A stretch of DNA of 64,000 nucleotides from Anaeromyxobacter paludicola (GTDB lineage: Bacteria; Myxococcota; Myxococcia; Myxococcales; Anaeromyxobacteraceae). Below the pieces are notes generated by a model that did no database searches, was not told the origin of the DNA, and saw only the letters and a program-made list of their open reading frames with translations. This document shows positions 1 through 8,200 of the stretch, piece by piece (within the stretch, counting starts at the first letter, position 1; every line of letters begins with the position of its first letter). Made by a program: the position numbers and the translations under genes. The stretch lies in contig NZ_AP025592.1 in assembly GCF_023169965.1 (NCBI RefSeq), forward strand, positions 2,480,001-2,544,000. Direction: 5' to 3'.

Positions 1-1608
1 CGTGCAGGCGTCGCCGTCGTCGCAGGCGGTGCCGTCATTCACCGGCAGAGAGGCCGTGCAGGTGCCGGTGACGAGGTCGCAGGTACGGGTGCGGTGGCAC
101 GGGTCGAGCGCCGGGCAATCGGCGTCGGAACCGCAGGCGCAGGTGCTGGTCGCAGGGACGCACGCCCCCGACCGGCAGGCGTCGCCGCTCGTGCAGCTCC
201 GCCCGTCGTCGCAGGGCGTGCCCTCCGAGGCGAGCGGGCTCGAGCAGGCGCCGGTGGCAGGGTCGCAGGTGCCGGCGGTGTGACACTGATCGAGGGCAGC
301 GCAGGTCACCGGGTTCGACCCCACGCAAGCGCCGGCCTGGCAGGTGTCGGTCCGGGTGCACCGGTCGCCATCGTCGCAAGCGGAGCCGTCGGAGAGCACC
401 GGGTAGACGCAGCCGGCCACCGGATCGCACGCGTTGGCGGGGCCGTGGCACGGGGGCGGGGCGCCGCAGGCCACGGTGCCGCCGCCGATGCAGGCGCCGC
501 CCAGGCAGGCATCGGCCTGGGTGCAGGCGTTGCCGTCGTTGCAGGCCGTGCCGTCGGGCTTGGTCGGATTGGAGCAGGTGCCGGTCCTGGGGTCGCAGGT
601 GCCGGCCTGGTGGCACTGGTCGGGCACGGCGCAGGTGACGGGGCTGGTGCCCGTGCAGGCGCCGGCCTGGCAAGTGTCGGTCTGCGTGCAGGCGTTGCCG
701 TCGTTGCAGGCGGTACCGTTGGCCTTGGCAGGGTTGGAGCAGGCGCCGGTGGCGGGGTTGCAGGTGCCGGCGGTGTGACACTGATCGAGGGCAGCGCAGG
801 TCACGGGGTTGGTGCCCGTGCAGGCGCCGCCCAGGCAAGCGTCGTTCTGGGTGCAGGCGTTGCCGTCGTTGCAGGCGGTGCCGTCGGCCTTGGCCGGGTT
901 GGAGCAGGTGCCGGTGACGGGGTTGCACACGCCAGCCTGGTGGCACTGGTCGGACGCGGCGCAGGTGACGGGGTTGCCGCCGGTACAGGCGCCGTTCTGG
1001 CAGGTGTCGGTCTGGGTGCAGGCATCGCCGTCGTCGCAGGCGGCGCCGTTGGGCTTGGCCGGGTTGGAGCAGGCCCCAGTGGCGGGGTTGCACACACCGG
1101 CCTGGTGGCACTGGTCGGGCACGGCACAGGTGACGGGGTTGGTGCCCGTGCAGACGCCGCTCTGGCAGACGTCGGTCTGGGTGCAGGCGTTGCCGTCGTC
1201 GCAGGTGGTGCCGTCGGACCTGGCAGGGTTGGAGCAGGCGCCGGTGGAGGGGTCGCAGGTGCCGGCCTGGTGGCACTGGTCGAGAGCGGCGCAGGTGACG
1301 GGGTTGGTGCCCGTACAGACGGCGTTCTGGCAGACGTCGACCTGGGTGCAAGCGTTGCCGTCGTCACAGGTGGTGCCGTTGGGGACGACCAGGTGAGTGC
1401 AGTTCCCCGAACCGTCGCAGACGTCGGCGGTGCAAGGGTTGGCGTCGTCCGCGCAAGCGGTGCCGGCAGGCTGGCCCGTGCACGAGGCCACCAGGGACGC
1501 GCCGGCCACCCCGGTGGCATGCGGGGTCGACGTCGAGGAGGCCGGCGACTGCCCGCAGGCGGCGAGGAGGAGTGCGGTGGCACACGCGGCGCGAGCGACT
1601 TCGTTCAT
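1..1608 (-). CDS. Cysteine-rich tandem-repeat surface lipoprotein (partial, 5' part)
   Basis: The reading frame is open from an ATG at 1608 to the window edge and has no stop, so only the N-terminal 536 residues are seen. It begins with a lipoprotein signal (LLLAACGQ, Cys at about residue 19), predicting an outer-membrane-anchored, exported protein. From about residue 75 it is built of a 55-residue unit repeated at least seven times (165 bp period). The unit carries motifs such as CDDGNACTQTD, NPVTCA and DQCHQAGTC with many cysteines, suggesting small disulfide-bonded modules. The last visible copies are more divergent. Such repeats are common in long myxobacterial surface proteins of unknown role, and I do not assign a function. 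The gene is transcribed away from the pilin operon. Confidence 0.85.
   Translation of the reverse strand, partial: MNEVARAACATALLLAACGQSPASSTSTPHATGVAGASLVASCTGQPAGTACADDANPCTADVCDGSGNCTHLVVPNGTTCDDGNACTQVDVCQNAVCTGTNPVTCAALDQCHQAGTCDPSTGACSNPARSDGTTCDDGNACTQTDVCQSGVCTGTNPVTCAVPDQCHQAGVCNPATGACSNPAKPNGAACDDGDACTQTDTCQNGACTGGNPVTCAASDQCHQAGVCNPVTGTCSNPAKADGTACNDGNACTQNDACLGGACTGTNPVTCAALDQCHTAGTCNPATGACSNPAKANGTACNDGNACTQTDTCQAGACTGTSPVTCAVPDQCHQAGTCDPRTGTCSNPTKPDGTACNDGNACTQADACLGGACIGGGTVACGAPPPCHGPANACDPVAGCVYPVLSDGSACDDGDRCTRTDTCQAGACVGSNPVTCAALDQCHTAGTCDPATGACSSPLASEGTPCDDGRSCTSGDACRSGACVPATSTCACGSDADCPALDPCHRTRTCDLVTGTCTASLPVNDGTACDDGDACT
70..1385 (-). repeat. 165-bp tandem coding repeats (55-aa cysteine-rich units)
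   Basis: The segment holding the DQCHQAG motif recurs with exact 165 bp spacing, for example at 1102 and 1267, and similar copies continue leftwards. Copies 1-5 counted from the N-terminus are very similar at DNA level, while the copies nearest the left edge have drifted. The period is a multiple of three, so gain or loss of units keeps the frame. Confidence 0.85.
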
Positions 1609-2328
1609 GAGGCCCCCCGGGGCACGGACTGCGATTCACCGAGGCTACCAGAGGCCACTGCTGCCGTCGGCACCCGATTTCACGGATCGGATAGCCGCAT
1701 CGGCGAGGGCCTTCACCGGCGAGCTGCGGGATCGGCAGATGCCCTCGCAGGCCGATCCCAGCCACGCCACGACGCCCTGGTACGCCCGCCGCGGGCACCG
1801 GGGTGACGCCAGGCCGTCGCCGCGGCCGGCGTGAGCCCCTGGGCACCGCTCTCGAAGGAGGCTCTTCGCGGCCCCGCCGGCCTCCCCGGTTCACGGCACG
1901 CGGCCGGCGGCGCGCGCCGCTCCGGGAGGTCGGCTCGGGACGCCACTTCATCCGGCGTGCCACGCACGCCCGCGCGCCTCCTCCGGATTCACCATTCGTG
2001 TTTGAAGACGGGTTCATTGACGCAATTGCGCTGATATTCGCACGATCCCGGTCCCGCCGGACCCGGCGGCGCGACCCCCGGCGCGTGCCGCGTCTGTCCC
2101 ACGTTCCCACGTCCCTGTGTCCCAGGGCTTTTCGCGCGCACGGGGCGCCCCGGCGACCGATTGCGTGAAAATGCACACACGGGCGCAATTCTTCACGTGC
2201 GATTCCGCGACACGCGCGCTCGCCAATTGACCCGCTCTCGGCGATGATTGGCCTCGCCGGGAGCGCGGGGCCGCCTCCGCGCCCCCACCGCCGCCCGGCC
2301 GCGGCCCGTCTCTCGAACGGAACAGCGC
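1609..2328. other. 720-bp divergent intergenic region, no gene seen
   Basis: This lies between the start codons of the cysteine-rich lipoprotein (-) and the pilin operon (+), so it should hold both promoters. Most of it is G+C rich like the coding DNA. Two dips in G+C occur near 1985-2040 and 2160-2230. An imperfect inverted repeat (GATTGCGTGAA near 2159 facing TTCACGTGCGATT near 2193) sits in the second dip, about 130 bp before the first pilin gene. A TTGACC is present at 2227 but has no convincing -10 partner. Open frames here are antisense or frame shadows. Confidence 0.6.
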
Positions 2329-3006
2329 ATGCGCCCACCACGGTCCAGAGGCTTCACCCTCGTCGAGCTCGCGGTGACGATCTCGATCGCGGCCATCCTG
2401 GCGGCGGTGGCCTGGTCGAGCCTGGCCCGGCAGCGCGCGCGCGGCAACCTCGCCGGCAGCGCCATCGAGCTGCAGGCGCTCCTCCGCAACGCCCGCGTGA
2501 ACGCGGTGGCGAGCGGCCGGCCCACCGCGGTGATGGTCTTCCCCCAGTACGCCAACCCGCTCGGCGGCATCGGGCGCGTGGTGGTGTACGAGGACCCGAG
2601 CTTCTCCTTCTTCAGCGCCGCGGCCACCCCGCACTTCGACGGCTTCGACCCGGCCGCGCCGGCGGAGGCCGGGCGGACCTTCCTCGGCTCCCTCGACCTG
2701 CCGGCGGGGATCGTCGTCGGGCTCGGCGGCGCCGCCCCGCCCACGCTCGCCCCGCCCTACTCCGGCATCCTGGCCGCCGCGTGCTCCTTCTGCGCCAGCG
2801 GGAACGACGGCCGGGGCGCGGTGGTCTTCGACGCCCGGGGCCGGGCCGGCTTCCACTCCGCCGACGGCGCGCCGCTCGCGGTCCAGGGGGGCACCATCGC
2901 CCTCTCCGGCCCGGGCAGCGCCGCCACCCTCCAGGACGCGAGCGGCTACCGGCTGCTCGTCATCACCGGCGCGACGGGCAGCGTCCGCGCGCTGAACAAC
3001 GGATGA
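2329..3006 (+). CDS. GspH/FimT-type minor pseudopilin
   Basis: This 225-residue protein has a type IV prepilin leader: a short basic stretch (MRPPRSRG) followed by FTLVELAVTISIAAILAAVA. That is the prepilin peptidase site (G|F, Glu at +5) plus the hydrophobic helix that packs in the pilus core. The rest matches the size and layout of GspH/FimT minor pilins, which help start pilus assembly. The frame is open upstream to 2248, but the ATG at 2329 puts the leader at a normal length, so I chose it. It is the first gene of a five-gene operon and overlaps the next start by four bases (ATGA). Confidence 0.85.
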   Translation: MRPPRSRGFTLVELAVTISIAAILAAVAWSSLARQRARGNLAGSAIELQALLRNARVNAVASGRPTAVMVFPQYANPLGGIGRVVVYEDPSFSFFSAAATPHFDGFDPAAPAEAGRTFLGSLDLPAGIVVGLGGAAPPTLAPPYSGILAAACSFCASGNDGRGAVVFDARGRAGFHSADGAPLAVQGGTIALSGPGSAATLQDASGYRLLVITGATGSVRALNNG

Positions 3007-3527
3007 GGCCCGGCATGGCACGGCGGCGCGCACGCGGCACGACGCTCCTCGAGGCGATGGTCGCGATGTCGGTGGTGGTCGTGGGCGCGCTCGGCACCTA
3101 CCGCCTGCACGTCGTGCAGCTCCGCCTCAACGCCGACGCGCGCCGCGCCACCGAGGCGAGCGCCGTGGCCCGGGACCTCGTCGAGAACATCGCGCTCTGG
3201 AGCTACTCCGACCCGCGGCTCGCCAACGCCAACCCCTCCAACGACGCCGACCTGGGCGACGCCCGCCAGGCCTTCGAGCAGGCCAGCCCGCCGTCCGACC
3301 ACGGCGAGGCCGACCTCGCGCTCGGGACGGGCTGGAACGGCATCCCGGCGAGCGCGCTGCCCCCGGGCATGGAGCGCTACTGGAACGTGGCCTACCCCGA
3401 CGACGCCGACGGCAACGGCCGGCCGGACGCCGTCCGGGTCGCGGTCATCGTCCGCTGGCCGCACGGCGCGGGCTGGCGCCGCGTGGTGGCGTTCACCACC
3501 AAGCTCGACCCTGCCGAGGTGCGGTGA
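3003..3527 (+). CDS. PilV-like type IV prepilin
   Basis: This 174-residue protein has the leader ARG|TTLLEAMVAMSVVVVG, with Glu at +5 of the mature form and a hydrophobic N-terminal helix, as in PilV/GspI minor pilins. The ATG at 3003 overlaps the stop of the preceding pilin; an ATG at 3015 would give a shorter leader and is also possible. The C-terminal half contains a DADGNGRPDAV stretch, which could be a calcium-binding loop (inference). It is probably co-assembled with its neighbours into the pilus tip priming complex. Confidence 0.8.
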   Translation: MRPGMARRRARGTTLLEAMVAMSVVVVGALGTYRLHVVQLRLNADARRATEASAVARDLVENIALWSYSDPRLANANPSNDADLGDARQAFEQASPPSDHGEADLALGTGWNGIPASALPPGMERYWNVAYPDDADGNGRPDAVRVAVIVRWPHGAGWRRVVAFTTKLDPAEVR

Positions 3528-4744
3528 TGCGCGGTCCCGTCCGCGGCTTCAGCCTCACCGAGCTCCTGGTCGCGATGGTGGCCTCGGCCGTGATCGCCGC
3601 CGGGGCGCTCGGCCTGGTCGTCGCCCAGCAGCGCGCCTTCACCGCCAGCGCCGGAGATCGCGGGCTGCAGGAGACGGCGCGCACCGCCCTCGGCGAGCTG
3701 GGGATGAGCCTGCGGCGCGCCGGCTACGGCGTGGAGCCCTGGCTGGCCCTCGACTTCGGCCCGGCCAACGGCGCGTTCGCCAACCAGTCCTACCCGAGCG
3801 GCGCCCCCTCGGCGTTCCCGCCCAGCGCCAGCGCCTGCACCGGCGCCGACGCAGTCTCCTGCCGCGACAGCGTCACCGGCCCCGACGAGCTCGTCTTCTA
3901 CGCCCGCGATCCCGCCTTCAGCCGGGCGCTGGCGGCGGCCCCCACCTCGACCCGGCTGACCCTCGCGACCCCGCTCGTGAACCCGCTCTACCAGGGGCAG
4001 GTGCTGCAGGTGATGTGCGGCGGCGCCTCGCGGTGGGCCTACGTCACGGTGGGCGCCAAGGCCGGCCCGGGCGACACCGCCGTCGCGCTCGGCACCGCCA
4101 GCTCGGGCCCGTTCCCCTACCAGCAGGACCAGCTCGCCTCCGGCTGCTTCGGCGCGGGCTGGCGCGACGTGCTCGTGCTCAAGGTGGAGCGCTTCCACTA
4201 CTACGTGGCGCGCTACTCCGACGGGAGCGGCGCCGACCGGCCCTACCTGCTGCTCGACCGCGGCCTCTGGGACGGCGGGGCCCCGCTCGTCGAGCCGGTC
4301 GCGCCGGACGTGGAGGACCTCCAGGTCTCGTACCTGTTCCCGGGCTCCGCGGTGCAGCGGGTGGGCTACGCCCCGGGCCACCGGCTCGTGAACGCGACCG
4401 CGGCCGCGAGCCCGGACGCCGCGGTGGACCTCTCGGCGGCGCCGCCGACCTACGCCGATCTCAGCAACGCGCCGAGCCGCGCCACCAACCACCCCGCCAA
4501 TGTCCGCGCGGTGCGGATCTCGCTCGTGGTCCGCACCGCCACCTGGGACCCGCAGCTCGCGGGCGCCGGCGGGGCCACCCTGCCGGCGGCCGCCAACCGG
4601 CCCGCGAGCGGGGCGGACGGCGGCTACCGCCGGCTCCTCGTCGAGACCACCGAGGGCGTGCGCAACCTCGACTCGCGCGGGCCCTTCTACCCCAGCTACT
4701 CCACCAACGCCGGCGCCGACGGCCTCAACGTCGGCGGCGGCTAG
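3527..4744 (+). CDS. PilW-like type IV prepilin
   Basis: This 405-residue protein begins MRGPVRG|FSLTELLVAMVASAVIA, a clear class III signal with Glu at +5. The long C-terminal region, including the early LRRAGYG segment, is typical of PilW/GspJ-class minor pilins. A GTG at 3524 is an alternative start in the same frame. I chose the ATG at 3527, which touches the stop of the previous gene (TGATG), implying translational coupling. It sits in the usual FimT-PilV-PilW-PilX-PilY1 order. Confidence 0.82.
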   Translation: MRGPVRGFSLTELLVAMVASAVIAAGALGLVVAQQRAFTASAGDRGLQETARTALGELGMSLRRAGYGVEPWLALDFGPANGAFANQSYPSGAPSAFPPSASACTGADAVSCRDSVTGPDELVFYARDPAFSRALAAAPTSTRLTLATPLVNPLYQGQVLQVMCGGASRWAYVTVGAKAGPGDTAVALGTASSGPFPYQQDQLASGCFGAGWRDVLVLKVERFHYYVARYSDGSGADRPYLLLDRGLWDGGAPLVEPVAPDVEDLQVSYLFPGSAVQRVGYAPGHRLVNATAAASPDAAVDLSAAPPTYADLSNAPSRATNHPANVRAVRISLVVRTATWDPQLAGAGGATLPAAANRPASGADGGYRRLLVETTEGVRNLDSRGPFYPSYSTNAGADGLNVGGG

Positions 4745-4753
4745 GCCCCCGCC

Positions 4754-5257
4754 ATGAAGAACCCCGCCCCCCCGCGCGGCAGCGCGCTCGTCTTCGCCAT
4801 GATCGTCGTGCTCGCCCTCACCGCCGTGGGCGTGGCGCTCATCCGCTTCACCTCGCGCGAGCTCGCCGGCGCCACCGCCGGGCGGCAGAACGACGCCCTC
4901 GTGGCGTGCGCCGAGGCGGGGCGGCAGCTCCTCCTCAGCCAGTTCCGGGCCGTGGGCATCGCGCCCACCTCGCTCCAGGCGCTGAACGTCGCGCTCGACG
5001 CCGCCGGCCAGACGCGGGTGCTGGGCGGCCACGTCGGGGCCAACGTCCAGGTGCAGCAGGTGCAGGTGCTGCCGGGCGGGAGCTTCGGCACCTCCGCCAA
5101 CTCGGTGCGCGACCTCTCCAACATCATCCCGGGCGCCGGCGCGCTCGGCGGGACGCCCTACCGGATCGTGGTGCACTGCCAGGACCGGGGCGATCCCGCC
5201 GACCCGGCCAGCGGCCGCCAGCTCGAGATCGAGTTCGGCGTCAAGTTCGGCCTGTAG
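4754..5257 (+). CDS. PilX-like pilus assembly protein
   Basis: This 167-residue protein starts with a basic N-terminus, then the hydrophobic run SALVFAMIVVLALTAVGVAL, and has the conserved early-helix R-E-L pattern typical of PilX N-terminal domains. It lacks a standard G|F cleavage site but has GS before the helix, as PilX/GspK-like proteins often do. The start lies 9 bp after the PilW stop and the gene is followed 12 bp later by the PilY1-like gene. Position and architecture support PilX; sequence alone would support it only moderately. Confidence 0.72.
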   Translation: MKNPAPPRGSALVFAMIVVLALTAVGVALIRFTSRELAGATAGRQNDALVACAEAGRQLLLSQFRAVGIAPTSLQALNVALDAAGQTRVLGGHVGANVQVQQVQVLPGGSFGTSANSVRDLSNIIPGAGALGGTPYRIVVHCQDRGDPADPASGRQLEIEFGVKFGL

Positions 5258-5269
5258 CGAGGACCCGCC

Positions 5270-8200
5270 ATGCGCATCTCGTCCCGCCCACTCCGCAACC
5301 TCGCCTTCCTGCTCGCCTGCTGCCTCGCGCCCTTCGCGAGCGACGCCGTGAACGACGTGGCCTGCTGCAACCTGGCCGCCAGCTTCGGGACCTCGATTTT
5401 CCAGGGCGGCAACGGCGACGAGGACTTCTTCTCGGTCCCGGGCGGCTCGGCGAACCTGATGATCCTGCTCGACAACTCCTCGTCGATGCTCGACTTCCCG
5501 AACCCGCTCCCGTTCCCGTCGAGCTGGCCCACCTCGACCAGGGGCGTGTGCAGCGGCACCGCCCTCGACGCGTACACGGGGCTGCGCACGCAGACCCCCT
5601 ACGACAACGGCGCCACGAACGGCTCGGGCAACTACCCGCTCGCCGACAACCCGCCCTGGTCGCTCGCCAACTGCAAGGCGGCCTCGACCGACGGCGGGAC
5701 CGGCACCTGCCTCTTCAACGGCGCGAGCTACTACCGCTACCTCTCCGGCTCGGACGGCATCGGGACCCCGGCGCAGGCGTGGAACACGAGCACGGCCACC
5801 GAGTACAAGAAGGCGTCCACCGCCTGCGCCCACGCCCAGAGCCCCGGCGAGTGCGCCGCCTGCCTCGACGGCGCCGGCTACTACCTCTACTGGAACGCCG
5901 CCTACGGCTCGAACGACGCCGCCTTCCGCGGCGACTTCGTCAACGCCTACCCTCCCAAGTTCGTCATCGCGCGCAAGGTGGTGAAGAACCTGGCGATGTT
6001 CGACGACAACAACCCGAGCCAGCTCGACACGCTGCGGATCGGGCTCACGATCTTCAACCCGAACAACGCGCTCTCGAAGACCGTGGGCACGAGCCTCGGC
6101 AGCTACGACGGCGGCCAGCTCGTGGTGCCGCTCGGGCCGAGCTGCGACGCCTACCCGGCGCAGTACGCCGACATGCAGGCGCCGCGGCAGGTCCTCATCA
6201 ACGCCATCAACGACCCGACCAAGGTCATGTTCTACAACGCCGGCACGAACGGGATCGGGACGCCGCTCGCCGAGGCGCTCTTCAACGTCGGCCAGTACTT
6301 CAGCACCTCCGGCGCGACCGGCCCCTACCAGACGCTCTTCGGCTCGAGCTGGGTCAACCCGAGCTTCGACGAGAGCGCCTCCGGGACCGTCGGCGCCTCG
6401 GCCGCGACCTGGACCGGCTCGCGGACGAACCAGCACTCGATCTGCTGGTCGTGCCAGCAGAGCTCGGTGGTGATCATCACCGACGGCGAGCCGATGGGCG
6501 ACGACAACCTGCCCTCGAGCTCGGCCTCGAGCGCCCACTCCGCCTTCTCGGTGAACGGCAAGGGCGACTTCCGCAAGTGGGACTACACGGCGCTCCGCTG
6601 CGACCACGACTGCGGCACCGACCTCTCGAACGGCGCGCCCAACCTGCTGCACAAGGTGGCGGCCTTCCTGTACCAGACCGATCTGCGGTCGGACGCCGAG
6701 GCCATGACGCTGAACGGCGTCTCCGTGGGCGCGCAGACCGGGCAGCAGAACGTGGACACCTACACCATCAGCTTCGGCATCTCGGGCACCCCGGCGACCA
6801 GCCCGGCCATCGACCTGCTGACCAGCGCCGCCGACGCCACCCACGGCCACGGCTTCTTCTCGAACACCTCCAACGACGCGGAGCTGGAGCAGGCGCTGGC
6901 CGACGCGGCCGGCGACATCGTCGCGCGGGCCACGAGCTTCTCGGTCTCGAACACCACCCCGCTGCAGACGAGCCAGAACGCGCAGCTCTTCCTGGCGCGG
7001 TTCCGCCCGAGCACCGCCGCCGACTGGGAGGGGCACCTGTACCGGTTCCGGCTCTGGAACGAGGTGGCCGAGGGCTGCGACGCCGGCAAGTCCACCGCCG
7101 CGCAGACCCCGGCCGCCTGCGTCACCGCCGGCGGGGGCACGAAGCTGCTCAACCCCAACCTGAACGGCGACGAGGCCGGGGGCAAGGCGATCTGCGGCGC
7201 GGTGTTCATCCTCGACGGCGACTGCGATCCGGTGCTCGAGGACGCGAGCGGGGAGTTCATGAAGTCGAGCTTCCTGGGGAGCCAGCTCGTCGCCGGGACC
7301 ACCCCCGCCCGGCCGGTCTGGGACGCGGGGCGGATGCTCTCCGACCCGGTCGCCGCGGCCGCGGCGCCGAGGGATCCGGACGGCGGCACCCCCTACCGCT
7401 CGGCGCGCTGGGGCGCGTCCAGCGCCGACCGGCGGCGGATCTACACCGTGACCGACTCGGACGGCGACGGCCTCCTCACCGCCGCCGATCAGCTGATCGA
7501 GCTCGACGAGGATCACGTCGCGACGCTCCTGCCGCTCCTGGCGCTCGACGCGGGCTACTGCACCACGCTCTACAAGCGCATGGGGGTCCTGGGGCTCCCG
7601 GGCTGGAGCGCGACCGACCTCACCCAGTGCGCGAAGCAGGTCGTCAACTTCGTCCGCGGCTGGGACGTCCTCGACGAGGACGGCGACAACTGCGGCGGCC
7701 CCGGCTTCCCCGGCAACGACACCTCCTGCCCGAGCACCAGCGCCCCGGGCACCGGCGCCTACGCCGGCCACAAGCTCGGGGCCGAGCGCGACCGGACCGC
7801 CGACGCCCGGAGCACGCCGCAGTTCTGGAAGCTGGGGGACGTGTTCCACTCCTCGCCGGCCGTGGTGAACCCGCCCGCGTCAGAGCTCCTCTGCGACCTC
7901 GGGCTCGACAACCAGTGCCTCGCGACCCTCCACAGCCCCAAGTCGCTCACGACCGAGGTCCAGACCCCCGCCGACTGGGACGTGAACGGCAACGGGAGGA
8001 TCGACCCGGGGGAGGACGCCTTCGAGCAGTACCGGCGTGACAACTCGCGGCGGGTCCGGCTCGTGCTGGTGGGCGCGAACGACGGCATGCTCCACGCCTT
8101 CGACGGCGGCTCGCCCGACCTGAGCCGGGCGCCGGACTGGCTCGGCAACTACCCGTACACCGACGGCAGCGGGGCCGAGCTCTGGGCGTTCGTCCCGCCG

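Noticed and set aside
1-1385. Regular repeats as a possible CRISPR array
   Set aside because: The 165-bp units are adjacent with no unique spacers and stay in one reading frame with a Cys-rich translation, so they are coding repeats.
2160-2240. Sigma-54 promoter ahead of the pilin operon
   Set aside because: No TGGCAC-N5-TTGC pattern with proper spacing was found. Only a weak inverted repeat and an unpaired TTGACC are present.
3392-7849. Long antisense open frame (1485 codons) across the pilin genes
   Set aside because: Its translation is Arg/Gly/Val-rich low complexity. The plus strand carries recognisable prepilin and PilY1 motifs in the same place. High G+C makes such antisense frames common.
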